Below are positions 46,688 through 57,416 of a stretch of DNA of 64,000 nucleotides, piece by piece. Position numbers and translations under genes: made by a program. The stretch's first letter is position 1. Each line of letters opens with the position of its first letter. Under the pieces are notes generated by a model. The model saw nothing but the letters and a program-made list of their open reading frames with translations, did no database searches and was not told where the DNA came from. Source of the stretch: Closterium sp. Naga37s-1 (Eukaryota > Streptophyta > Zygnematophyceae > Desmidiales > Closteriaceae); the NCBI GenBank assembly GCA_947471745.1, contig CANJKZ010000396.1:565501-629500 (forward strand), given 5' to 3'.

Positions 46688-48194
46688 TCACTTCGCTGAC
46701 TGCTTGACAATGAAGTCCTTCTTGAAAGCAGCCATCTTCTGGGAATGCTTGCTGGCGCGGGTTGCCGCTCCTTCTGTTCGCAGACCCCCCTTGTGCTTGG
46801 CAGATGCAACGTGAGCCGCTGCTTGTTCGAACCGGTTCCCCTGTGCCTTCTCGCACACGGTCTGCACACACACCCACTCCTCCCGCATCCCTCCTGTGGA
46901 GGTGAGAATAACTGCAGGATCTTTCAGGATTCGTTTCAGGAGGCTGGTGGCTTTCAGGGATGCAGCTGCGAGGAACGGTAAGGAGAAAATTGTCAGGATA
47001 AGGTATGAGAAGTGGAGCAAGCGGTAAAAACTGCAAAGAAAAGGCGTGCGGATCAGCTCGGTGAGTACCGTTCATGTCATGAACCTTTTTAACCGACAGG
47101 TTCCAGTTGGTAAAATTCTCCTGTCTTGTCGTGACATAGTGGTCGTGATAGCGCGACATATGCGGACCACTGCAGAACTCGCAGGTGAGTGATGGGTAGT
47201 GGAGCAGGTAACGTCTCTTCGTCGTCGGCTCTTCCACAAAATACCTCCAGCGATACTCATCGTCGGCGTGGGGAACTACCAGCCCGCGAATACGGTCAGT
47301 ATCGAGCCCAGAAACCGAGTCCAGCGTTCGGTGAAAGCCAAAGCCGCTGGCGAAGGCACTCCTGCCTCGCTTGACCAGCTTTGACACCACCAGCAGATGG
47401 CGAATAAGCTCCGCAGAGATCTCGGCTGGCACCCCCTTGACCACCACCTCCTGTGCCAACGGGTTCAGAACGCGTTCACGGAGGAAACGCGCATCTTCAG
47501 GGAACTGCCAGGTAAGATCGATGATGTCCCCATTCACACACTCATGCTTGATGACCTGGTTCCATACGAAGTTCGCATCTCTGACGTGGTTAAACGTGAC
47601 TTGCAGCCGACCATAGCGTGTGCCAGAGAAAAAGGTCGCCGTGAGCTCCTGGTAGGTCGTTGTCTGCAGCACATCCGGAGTTAACTGGTCCTTCCAGTCA
47701 TCCAACAACGCAGCAATCGTCACAGCCGCGCGCTTAACCTCCGCTTTCCTGAGGATCGGCACCAGCAAGGTTAGTGAGAATCGCTTCAAAGCCAAAGCAC
47801 TGGAAAGCGAAGCAGGTTCCAGGTGCTCGTCCGAGCCATCGCTCAGATACCCATCGTCTTCATCCTCAGGGACCGGATCAGACAAGTCCTCTTCTTCATC
47901 ATCCTTATTGTCCGTATCAGCAGCACCTTCCTTCGCCGGGCCCTGATCTTGTCCTTCATAATCAGCCTCGTCAACAGCGGTACCGTCACCAGGGTCAGCA
48001 GCATTATCCGCCTTGTTTTGCAGATCTAGCAGGTCTTCAAAAGGACCAAACACGGCAGGCGTCGCTGGTGAAATGGGCCGACTCTTGTCAGCAGCGTCAG
48101 GCACAGGTACGTCAGTTACGTTCGTCGCATGCTCCTTTCCGCGGCCACCTTCCTCCGTCTTCTTGCCAGCTTTGTTGTTACGCGGCTTCACCAT
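46688..48194 (-). CDS. LINE ORF1 (nucleic-acid-binding, frame break or intron near 47069)
   Basis: It starts MVKPRNNKAGKK at 48194. An acidic, disordered N-terminus leads to an RNA-binding-like region (GRLQVTFNHVRDANFVW) and a finger-like CEFCSGPHMSRYH. After VHDMNG at 47069 the original frame becomes low in coding character, although it stays open to 46512 and overlaps the ORF2 start. A second frame from 46965 to 46688 looks genuinely coding (for example LLKRILKDPAVILTST). A GT at 47068 and an AG at 46966 would join the two in phase and remove 103 nt, so this is either a spliced intron or a frameshift. The product would coat element RNA. Confidence 0.55.
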
Positions 48195-48751
48195 TGTGCG
48201 ATGATGAGAGAAGCTTGACAGCCTGAGACTGGCTGTAGGACAAGCTGATATGAGCACCAATATCTCCAGTGTCTTATATCTCCTGTGTTTAAAAGCGAAC
48301 CTCTGCAGGTCCAGACCCGAGGCGACGAGAGCAACCATTGGGACTGGCCCACACCCTCGAGGAGAGTTATCCTTGGGAAATGATGTGTCGATTTCTGGGG
48401 TGTCATTGATGTCGACGCGACTGGATGAAAACGGTAGTAATGGCGCGCGATAGTATCCATGGAGAGGCTTGAAACCTTGATTGTTGTCGTTCAAAGTAAA
48501 CTTGCTGGATGTATAGTGAAGCAAGGACGACAGCCTGGAACTCAAACAAATGGTGGTTAGGTTCCCGTAATGAACACTAAAAGAGCACCATTGTAAAGAG
48601 CCTGTAACCGCGCGTCGTCTGGTAACTTCAATGTTGGCATCAGGCAAGAAATTGATGGACATTGGGGTAGTTAAAGCTCTCCGCCATGGCCATGGCGTCA
48701 TTGTCAGTGTCACTGGTTGCTCAGCCTGTGAATCTGACAATTTGACAATCC

Positions 48752-49537
48752 GCCTAGCCTCCTCCCAAACCGGCTGACATGGCGTCACCAGACCATACCA
48801 TAGCAGGCTCAAGCCTATTTCAGACCGAGAGGCTGTTCAAGAATAAGCGGGACTCGCGGTTGAGATTTCTAAATCGTTTCAAAAGCGCACTTCTTCCTCA
48901 CCGATTTTGGTTTTGGGCTCTGGAATTGTCACTTCAATTGTGAGTCTGGACCACGAAACTCGAAATTTTGTGGCTGGTATCAGCAACTCACTACTGATTG
49001 CTGTTGGGGAAATGAGATTTGAAATCCATTATTGTAAATTTCGCTGTGGTGTGTGGTTCGTGGCTGGTCGTGACCTCGGCCGAACCTAGTCTGAGGTGCT
49101 GACCCAAACGCATTTTCCACGGCGGCTCAGTACGTTCCTTTGCGATCCAAAAGGGTGAAACTCTGAGCATGGAAGATATTTTCGCGAGCTGAAAGCTCCC
49201 GCCTGGCGTTGCCCAATGAGAGCACTTCGCCGAGCGAAGTTGGATATCCGTAATTGCTCTGCAGGTTGATCTCATTACAAGCAGGGAGGAACATGAAACC
49301 AAACGAATTTATAGAGGACGTGAAAGCCTCTCAAACCTCAAATGGGTTGTGGAAGTCATGCAAACCTCTAAATTCTGAAATTCCAATGCACTCTAAGTTT
49401 CAATCTTGCAGGGATCCGCAAGACCCTTTTGCAAACAAATGAAGCAATCTGTTCTGTTTCACAAACCAGTGGTACTACTTCATGCTCCTCTATTATGCAC
49501 ACCATCAAATCAGTGTAATAAAATCCTCCCAATATGC
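48752..49537. other. LINE target-site duplication and spacer after APC8
   Basis: 48752-48766 is the second copy of the 15-bp target-site duplication. The rest is single-copy sequence downstream of the APC8 stop codon (minus strand), and I see no gene in it. Confidence 0.6.
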
Positions 49538-52500
49538 CTAGAAACCACCCTCGAAATCCATATCTTCGTCATCATCACTATCACCATTCCCATCCTCATC
49601 CTCATCCCCACTCTCCAATCCCAAGGACGACAACGGCCCCATGCCATGCGGGCGGTGCTGATGCTCGTGCTGGTGCACGCTCCGAAGCTCCCGTAGTAGA
49701 GCCTTGGCATCCTCCTTCGCCTGCGATCAAGGCCCAAGAGAACCGTAAGCATGGTAAACCACATGGTAAACTGGCGTCGGGGCAGCAGTGTGTGGGGAGG
49801 AAGAGCCACCAACTCATCAAGCGGATGGAATGGCAAGTTATAAAGCGCTGCCCAATTCATCCCACCAAGCAAGCGGATGGAATATCGCTCCGCCTCCACC
49901 AAACTGCTCTTGGAGCGGTGGTGTGTGGCCAGGAAGAGCAGCGCTTCTACCAGCTCCAGCCCTTCCACTTGCTAAGTAGTGCAGCATGCTATCCACTCCA
50001 TTCCAATCCGGTCAATATTCAACTCACGGGGCCACCGAAATTGAGCAGGCGAGTGGAATATCGCTCCGCCTCCACAACACTGCCCTTGGAATGATGGTGT
50101 GTGGCCAGGAAGAGCAGCGCCTCACCAGCCCTGACTGTATGCTATCTACTCGAAGCTTGCAAGAGTTTGACTCACCGGTCCACCGAAGTCAAGGAGACGC
50201 GTGGAGTATCGTTCCGCCTCCGCAAGACTTCCTTCAGAGCGGTGGTGTGTGGCCAGGAAGAGCAGCGCCTCAACTAGCTCCGGCCCCTCCACCTGCTCTG
50301 AGTCCATTCGGTCCAGATTGCGCCTGGGATGTGGGAGTGGAGAGTGGAGAACACACAAAGAGGAAACCAGCAGTGGACACACCAATAGGTGAAAGCTGAT
50401 GTTGTGTGGCCAGGAAGAGCAGCGCCTCCACCTGCTCCGAGTCCATTCGGTCCAGATTGCGCCTGGAAAAGGGGAGCACACAGTTGGGGGTAAGAGATGG
50501 GGTAAGAGTCGATAATGTGTGGCCAGGAAGAGCAGTGCCTCCAGTAGCTCCGGCCCCTCCCCTTGCTAAGATCCATCCGGTCCAGATTGGGCCTGCAGGG
50601 AGGGGAGCACACAGATAGATTCAATAATGTGAAACTAAGTTCACTTTGTGTCTTTCCCCTCCTTTACACTCACTTGTGAAAATTAGCCGCCTGCCTCATC
50701 TGCCCCAGCCCCTCCTACGGGTTTGACAGCACCTGCAGCGCCGGGCCTTCCGACTCATTTACTTGTGCACCTGTCTGCCCTTTCATACTCACTTGTAGAA
50801 GTGTGCCGCCTGCTTCATATGCCGCAGCCCCTCATACAGCTTTGACAGCTTGTGCAGCGCTAGCCCCTCGCTCTCATTGCTGGCGACGGCACGGCGGTAG
50901 CAGCGGATGGCCGACAGCTTGTGCAGCGCCAGCCCCTCGCTTCCAAGTCCCGCTACCACACATGGTTCACACATCATTCTGAGCCCGATTCGCGCGTTCC
51001 CTCATGCTGAAAGACTCACTTGTAGAAGTGTGCCGCCTGTCTCATCTGCCCCAGCCCCTCATACAGCTTCGACAGCTTGTGCAGTGCCAGGCCCTCGCTC
51101 TCGTTGCTGGCGACGGCACGGCGGTAGCAGCGGATGGCGGCTTCCGGCTGCTGCAGCTGCTGTGCCTCGTAGCACTGCCCCATGGCACACCACATGCGGG
51201 AATCGTGGGGCCGCAGGGAGGCTGCTTTACTGTTGAGCACAGACAGGCACGAAGGGGAAGGGAGAGTGTGGGTTAGCAGTGGATGCTGCAGCTGCTGTGC
51301 CTCGTAGCACTGCCCCATGGCACACCACATGCGCGAGTCGTGGGGTCGTAGAGATGCCGTCTTCCTGTTAGGCATGCAAGGACAGGAAGGAAGGAGAGAG
51401 TTAGAGTGGGCGGTAGCAGTGGATGACGGCTGCTGGCTGCTGCAGCTGCTGGGCCTCGTAGCACTGCCCCATGGCACACCACATGCGCGAGTCATGCTGG
51501 CGCAAAGAATCGCATACGTCTGCCCGAGCATACACGAAAACCCCAAACCCTAAATCAGAGACTCACCGGTAGTAGTAGAGGGCGTAGTAGGGCATCGCAA
51601 GAATCTCATACGTCTGCCCGAGCCCGTACCACGTGCGATAATCCCTCGGATTAAAATCGACCGCCCTCCTATACGCCTGGATCGCCCCGGCACTGTTCTT
51701 CATCTCCACATACTCGTGCCCCATCAGCGTCCACGCTGACAGGTAGCAGCATTTGAACCTTCCCCTGATGCCAAAACCCGAAACCTTAACCCCTAAACCT
51801 TCAACTTAAGCCCCGAATAGAGGGCACTCACCGGTAGTAATAGAGGGCGTAGTAGTACGGCATGGCGAAACCCTCAACCTCACACCTGAAACCCCAAACC
51901 CCAAAGCAAACACTGTCACTCACCGGTAGTAGTAGAGGGCGTAGTAGGGCATGGCGAGAATCTCATACGTCTGCCCGAGCCCGTACCACGCCCTATAATC
52001 CCTCGGGTTGATATCCACCGCCCGCCTGTACGCTTGAATCGCCCCGGCACTGTTCTTCATCTCCACATACTCGTGCCCCATCAGCGTCCATGCGGAGAGG
52101 TAGCAGCGGTCGAGGCGGAGGGCTCGGCGGAAGTAGGCCACGGCTCGCTCGTGGCGGCCCTTTAGGGAGAAATAGTTTCCGACGATGCAGCACGTCTCTG
52201 GCCGGTACTTGTCAATTTTTGTCACCTGACATGGGGGGAAAGAGGAGGGAGGGTGTGAAAGCCATGGGGAAGAGGGAAGGAAGGCACACCACGAAACCCA
52301 TAAGGCAGAGGACCCATAGACCCATGCGGCAAGAGGCAGCGTCCATGCGGAGAGGTAGCAGCGGTCGAGGCGGAGGGCCCGGCGGAAGTAGGCTACGGCC
52401 CGCTCGTGGCGGCCCTTTAGGGAGAAATAGTTTCCGACGATGCAGCACGTCTCCGGGCGGTATTTATCGATTTTAGTGACCTGAGGGAAGGTGGAGGCAG

Positions 52501-55500
52501 TGCGCGAAAGCCATGGGGAAGGAATAAGGTACACATGTAAAAAAACCCTGATGGCAAGAGGCAGCGTCCACGCGGAGAGGTAGCAGCGGTCGAGGCGGAG
52601 GGCTCGGTGGAATGGAAGTAGGCCACTGCACGCTCGTGGCGGCCCTTGAGGGAGAAGTAGTTTCCAACGATGCAACACGTCTCTGGCCGGTACTTGTCGA
52701 TTTTAGCGATCTGGAGTGGCAAAAACAACGGAGACGTGGAGAGGAAACGACCACAGCAATGCTTTTAGGGAGAGTTGAGGCGCCTCAAAAGGATCTATGC
52801 TCATAATGGAAGAGCAGCAATTCTAAGAGTTGCAAAAGACGTGGAGAGGAAAAGACCACAGCAATGCTTTTAGGGAGAGTTGGTTTCCTTCCCACTATGC
52901 AGCCTGTTTTAGGGCGGTACTTGTCGACCCTTAATGGGGTTGACCAGTCAACACCGGTCAACTCTGGACAACTCACATGTGCTGTGAGGAACCCCCCCCC
53001 TTCACCCATGTGCAGGTCAACTCAAGTCAACGCCAGTCAACTTACCCGGTGCGCCAGGTGGGAGAGCCCAGCAAAGTCCTCCTTCACGTAGAGAATATTT
53101 GAAAACGTGTCCATGGCTTCTAGTCTATATGGGTCAACGCTGGTCAACTCAAGTCAACGGCAGTCAATGCTTCACTCACCCTGTGAGCCAGGTGACTAAG
53201 CCCAGCAAAGTCCTCCTTCACGTAGAGAATATTGGAAAACGTGTCCATGGCCTCTAGTCTGTACGGGTCAACGCCAGTCAACTCTGTGAACACAGCCTCT
53301 GCCGAGTCAAAGTCCCTCAGGTTGTAGTGCGCCGTTGCTGTTGCTGCCGCCACCCACGTGCTGTGTGGAAAGCCCCCTCCTTTCCCCGCCGCTTCGCCAG
53401 TTCCTCCTGTTGTTGTCTCTCCTGCTCCCCCTGGTGCTGCTGCTGCTGCTGCAGTTCCCCCTCCTTCCCCATCCGCCATTCGCCTCCTTTCCCCCTGCTC
53501 CCCCTCTGCTTGCTGCGATGAGTGAGAGAGGGAGTGAGAGAAGGAGGAGGAGGAGGCGGAGGAGGAGGAGGAAGGGGGGGAGGCGAGGTGCAGGCAGAGG
53601 GAGAGCGCTTCGGAGTTGCGGTGGAGGGAGAGGAGGAGGGAGGAGAGGGCGAATAGAGTCATCCAGTGGGCAGGGAGGGAGGGGAGGAGCGAGAGGTAGG
53701 TGTCGTGGTCGAGACAGAGGGCCTGGAGGGGAGGGGAGAGTGGGTGAGAAGGGGAAGAGAGGGAAGGGGTTGGGGGGAGAATAGTGGAGGAGGGAGGAGA
53801 GGGCGAAAAGAGTCATCCAGTGAAGGGAAGGGAGGGGAGGAGCGAGAGGTAGGTGTCATTGTCGAGACAGAGGCCGCAGCCTACAGAAGCCGCAGCCTAC
53901 AGAAGGCGCAGCCTCGTAATGTCTCCCACCACTAAGTGGTAAGTCGATTTTTGAGTCGACTCAAAAACCACTAAGTGGTGTTCCTTGAGTGAGAGGTAGG
54001 TGTCATGGTCGAGACAGAGAGCCTGAAAGGGAGACATGTAGGGGGGACGAGAGGGGAGGAACACAGGAGGGAGGAGAGGGCGAATAGAGTCATCCAGTGG
54101 GCAGGGAGGGAGGGGAGGAGCGAGAGGTAGGTGTGGTGGTCGAGACAGAGGGCCTGGAAATGGGTGTGTGGGTGGGAAGGGGAGGGGAGGGAAGGAGTTG
54201 GGGGGGAGAATATTGGAGGCCTCAAAAGATTGTGTGCGTTTGTCAGCGTGCCTGCCATCCTCTCTCACCTCATCTGCTGCCATGCAGCCCAGTTCCATTC
54301 CAAGGGCACTCCCGCACACTTTCACACAGCAACCCCCGTGCCTCCCCCTCTCTCCCCCTCTGCGCCAACACTACCCCCACCAGATAGATACCTCCCCCAC
54401 GCATCCAGCCTGCCTTGTGGGGGGCCTCAAAGTCCCTCCCAGGGATACTACTCGCTCACCTCTATCTGCTGCCATGCAGCCCAATCCCAAGGAAACTCCC
54501 ACGCACTCTCCCACGCACCCTCCCTCACACTCACGTCAAGGGTACACCCTCACCTCTATTTGCTGCCACGCAGCCCAGTTCCAAGGGTATTCCCGCACAC
54601 TCTCACACAGAACCACCCGCGCCTCCCCCTCCCTCCCCCTCTGCGCCAGCACCACTCCCAGCAGATACTTCCCCCATGCATCTAACCTCCCTGCCGCCCG
54701 CTCCCGCTCCAGCTCAGCCTGGACACGTGGCAGCTCAGGATTGGCCACAGGAGACGCGGGGTTGTCCGGGGAGGAGGAGGTGGGGTGGGCAGGGAAGGGT
54801 ATGGGCTGCTGCTGCTGGTTGGTTCCCGGGAGGGTCTGCTGCTGGGAGGAGGTTTCTAGAATGATCTCTTCCTTGCGCTTCTCCCCTGCCTGCAGGGGTG
54901 GGTTTGATAGGGGAGGGAGGGGAGTGATGGGTGGGCAGGGAAGGGTATGGGCTGTTGCTGCTGGTTGGTTCCCGGAAGGGTCTGCTGCTGGGAGGAGGTC
55001 TCTAGAATGATCTCTTCCTTGCGCTTCTCGCCTGCCTGCAGGGGCAAAGGGGGAGACATCAAGAAGGGAGGAAAGGGACGGGTGGGTGCTGCTGGTGTGG
55101 GTGGCACCATGGCAGTGGTTGCTGGTTGGTTCCCGGGAGGGTTTGCTGCTGGGAGGACGTCTCTAAAATGATATCGTCCTTGCGCTTCTTCCCTGCCTGC
55201 AGGGGTGGGGAGGGCACATTGAGAACGAAGGGGAGTGATGGGTGGGTGGGTGCTGCTGTGCGTCAAGTGGGTGTTGCTTGGGAGGGTCTGCTGCTGGGAG
55301 GACGTCTCTAGAACGATCTCGTCCTTGCGCTTCTCGCCTGCCTGCAGGGGTGGGGAGGGGTGAATGGATGGGACGGATGGGTGAGTGGGTGCTGCTGGTG
55401 GTTACCGAGAAGAATTCGCATGTATCTTCACCAAGTACTGTCCTTCACCAAGTACTGTCCTTCACCAAGTACTGTCCTTCACCAAGTACTGTCCTTCACC

Positions 55501-57416
55501 ATGTACTGTCCTTCACCAAGTACTGTCCTTCACCAAGTACTGTCCTTCACCAAGTACTGTCCTTCACCAAGTACTGTCCTTCACCAAGTACTGTCCTTCA
55601 CCAAGTACTGTCCTTCACCAAGTACTGTCCTTCACCAAGTACTGTCCTTCACCAAGTACTGTCCTTCACCAAGTACTGTCCTTCACCAAGTACTGTCCTT
55701 CACCAAGTACTGTCCTTCACCAAGTACTGTCCTTCACCAAGTACTGTCCTTCACCAAGTACTGTCCTTCACCAAGTACTGTCCTTCACCAAGTACTGTCC
55801 TTCACCATGTACTGTCCTTCACCAAGTACTGTCCTTACCAAGTACAGTCCTTCAATTCACCTAACGAAAACAGCCCCACGAATGTAAGACGTAAGGAATG
55901 CTTATAAGACTCTCCACGGTCTTCTTCTCACCATGTAGAGCGATTCTTATAAAGTGCATAGCAGAACAAGAAACAGCCTCAATCACTGTCTCACTCACCA
56001 GGTAGAGCGCATAGCAGCGCAGGAACAGCGCCCTCCTCCCTTGAACCCCTTCCAGCACATGCGCTGCCCTCCTGAACTCCCTCACATCAAACAGCGCCCG
56101 CGCAAACAGCACCTCGTCCGAATCCTCCTCCTCCCCCTCCACAGCCTCTCTCCCTTTCACTTCACCTATCGCCGCCGCTCCTCCTTCGGCCCCGTGCGCC
56201 GTCCCTTTTGACCCTGCTGCCTCTCCTGTCGTTTGTGCCTCTGCCTTGGCAGCCCCTGCCTGCCCGTCCCTTGCTCCTCGCTCCTCTCTGCTGTCCCCTG
56301 CTGCAGATTCTGACTGGGAGGGCATGGCGGGTAGGCCGATTAGCTGCTCTGCAGCCCTGGAATGAGGAGGAGAGAGGGAGTGAGAGGAATGTTAAAGTCT
56401 CTGCCCTGCCGGTCCCTTGCTCCTCGCTCCTCTCTCCTGTCCCCTGCTGTAGCTTCTGACTGAGAGTTCATGGCAGGTAGGCCGATTAGCTGCTCTGCAG
56501 CCCTGTGGAATCAGGAGGGGGAGAGGAGAGGGAAGTGATCAATAGAATTGGTGGATAAACAATGAGAGAATGATCGGCATTAGGTCTCGCACAGTGGGGA
56601 GGCGGCATGACCGGCAGGCCGTTCAGCTGCTCTGCAGCCCTGTGGAACCAGGAGGGGGAGAGGAGAGGGACGGGACGTCTCAGATTTTCTGATTGAGAAG
56701 GCATGGCGTTGCTCTGCGGCCCTGGAATCAGGCGGAGAGACGATGGATAAACATTGGGCGGGAGATTGGCAATGGGTCCAGCGCACTGGGGAGACGGCAT
56801 GCCGGGCAGGCTGGTCAGCTGCTCTGCGGCCCTGTGGAATCAGAAAAGTGGGGAAAGAGAGGATGGCGGACAACAGGAGAGGTGGAAGAACAATGAGAGA
56901 ACAGTCGGCGTTGGGGGTGGTGTGGCATAAATGGAGACGGTAATAAACATTGGAAGCACTACTAGGAACCTTGGGTGAATGGAAGCAGTGGAGAAGCGAC
57001 AGCTTTGAATGACTTACCACGCGGACGCCTGGAGCAGGCATCGGTCGTGCAGCTCCCGCACGGCGGCTCGCAGCTAGCCGCGCTTCAGCGGGCCCTTGAC
57101 TTGACTTGACTCAACCTGACTCGACTTACCACGCGGACGCCTGGAACAGGCATCGGTCGCGCAGTTCCCGCACGGCAGCTCGCAGCTCGGCGCGCTTCGG
57201 CAAGCCCTTGACTTGATTTCAGACTTACCTTGACTTGACTTGATTGACTCACCATGAGGACGCCTGGAACAGGCATCGGTCGCGCAGTTCCCGCACGGCG
57301 GCTCGCAGCTCGGCGCGCTTCACGGCTGGGCTCGCCGCCGCTGCCGCTGCTAGCGCTGCTGCCACGGGATCGGCCGGAACGTGCCTGACGGCATCCGGAG
57401 TCGCTGGCACTGCCAT
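49538..57416 (-). CDS. APC8: Anaphase-promoting complex subunit 8 (APC8/CDC23), 8 exons
   Basis: Exons: 57416-57253, 56356-55999, 54889-54554, 53722-53180, 52225-51924, 51229-51020, 50323-50176, 49720-49538. Phases match at all seven junctions (2244 nt, 747 aa). The N-terminus has [22 protein letters not shown] and [15 protein letters not shown], as in plant APC8. TPR repeats follow, including [40 protein letters not shown] and [20 protein letters not shown]. The C-terminal helix has [12 protein letters not shown] and an acidic tail ending DFEGGF. APC8 is a TPR scaffold of the APC/C ubiquitin ligase that drives mitotic exit. The protein is longer than the roughly 580-aa plant form because of a Ser-rich and Ala/Gly-rich insert (about residues 334-400) and an acidic insert in exon 2. 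Every exon has partial copies in adjacent introns. Confidence 0.93.
49860..50135 (-). repeat. Two extra copies of APC8 exon 7 downstream of the exon
   Basis: Minus-strand copies at about 50135-50035 and 49970-49860 repeat [12 protein letters not shown] and AEAERYS-type codons (the second reads [15 protein letters not shown]). The first keeps a donor (GCCCC|GTGAGT). They lie between exon 7 (50323-50176) and exon 8. Confidence 0.85.
50400..50600 (-). repeat. Two extra copies of APC8 exon 7 start upstream of the exon
   Basis: Copies at about 50470-50400 and 50595-50515 repeat the acceptor and NLDRMD...[10 protein letters not shown] segment. The first carries GCGCAATCTGGACCG like the genuine exon; the second has a shifted frame. 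Confidence 0.85.
50660..50945 (-). repeat. Extra copies of APC8 exon 6 end
   Basis: The segment [18 protein letters not shown] plus its donor (CTACAA|GTGAGT) is repeated at about 50880-50790 and, more decayed, at 50735-50670. A short LALHKLSA remnant lies near 50940-50910. Confidence 0.85.
51240..51500 (-). repeat. Extra copies of APC8 exon 6 start
   Basis: Segments encoding [18 protein letters not shown] are repeated at about 51500-51420 and 51370-51280, upstream of the genuine exon 6 start at 51229. Confidence 0.85.
51571..51880 (-). repeat. Extra copies of APC8 exon 5 end, one with an intact TPR
   Basis: 51755-51571 repeats the last half of exon 5 with an unbroken frame ([20 protein letters not shown] and [17 protein letters not shown]) and ends in a donor ACCG|GTGAGT. 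It has no clear acceptor. A shorter remnant of the YYALYYYR end lies at about 51870-51830. Confidence 0.87.
52340..52920 (-). repeat. Three extra copies of APC8 exon 5 start
   Basis: Copies at about 52482-52335, 52712-52565 and 52940-52860 repeat acceptor plus [20 protein letters not shown]. The first two extend through [17 protein letters not shown] and keep AG acceptors; the third is short and diverged. They sit upstream of the genuine exon at 52225. Confidence 0.87.
53035..53135 (-). repeat. Extra copy of APC8 exon 4 end and donor
   Basis: It repeats the segment encoding [18 protein letters not shown] (genuine exon ends 53180), with the donor CCG|GTAAGT. Short GTTGAC/GTCAAC words surround it. 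Confidence 0.85.
53815..54155 (-). repeat. Extra copies of APC8 exon 4 start, with a nested palindrome
   Basis: The [20 protein letters not shown] segment is repeated at about 53870-53810, 54020-53985 and 54155-54085, upstream of the genuine start at 53722. Between copies, 53926-53981 holds two ACCACTAAGTGGT palindromes on either side of a TTTTGAGTCGACTCAAAA palindrome. Confidence 0.85.
54255..54510 (-). repeat. Two extra copies of APC8 exon 3 end and donor
   Basis: Segments encoding WNWAAWQQI-like residues plus donor (GAG|GTGAG) are repeated at about 54500-54455 and 54320-54260, downstream of the genuine exon end at 54554. Confidence 0.8.
54980..55355 (-). repeat. Three extra copies of APC8 exon 3 start
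   Basis: The acceptor CCTGCAG plus [21 protein letters not shown] codons are repeated at about 55040-54960, 55200-55120 and 55350-55270, upstream of the genuine exon at 54889. The frames are largely intact. Confidence 0.87.
55426..55850. repeat. 17-bp minisatellite in APC8 intron 2 (about 25 copies)
   Basis: The unit CTTCACCAAGTACTGTC repeats about 25 times with few variants (an ATG for AAG at two places). On the gene strand it reads GACAGTACTTGGTGAAG. Its TACTTG|GTGAAG resembles the exon 2 donor TACCTG|GTGAGT nearby, which may be its origin. Confidence 0.93.
56463..56835 (-). repeat. Extra copies of APC8 exon 2 acceptor and start
   Basis: AG plus GGCTGCAGAGCAGCT (encoding AAEQL) is repeated at about 56505, 56640 and 56830, with a fragment near 56720, upstream of the genuine exon 2 start at 56356. 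Confidence 0.85.
57015..57205 (-). repeat. Two extra copies of APC8 exon 1 end and donor
   Basis: Segments encoding [19 protein letters not shown] plus donor (GCGTG|GTAAGT) are repeated at about 57200-57127 and 57090-57017. GTTGAC/GTCAAC-like words fill the gaps between copies. Confidence 0.87.

Larger units (their letters stand above)
42279..48751 (-). mobile_element. Full-length LINE (non-LTR) retrotransposon
   Basis: This 6473-bp element on the minus strand has a 5' UTR, an ORF1, an ORF2 (endonuclease, reverse transcriptase, zinc finger), a short 3' UTR and a poly(A) tail of about 25 at 42279-42305. A perfect 15-bp duplication flanks it. ORF2 carries one in-frame stop, and ORF1 has a frame break or an intron, so this copy may be inactive. 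It separates the HTH gene promoter from the 3' end of APC8. Confidence 0.93.

Noticed and set aside
46512-46688. Hydrophobic C-terminus of the longest LINE ORF1 frame and its overlap with the ORF2 start
   Set aside because: The frame after 47069 looks non-coding, and a better frame ends at 46688, so the overlap and membrane-like segment are probably accidental.
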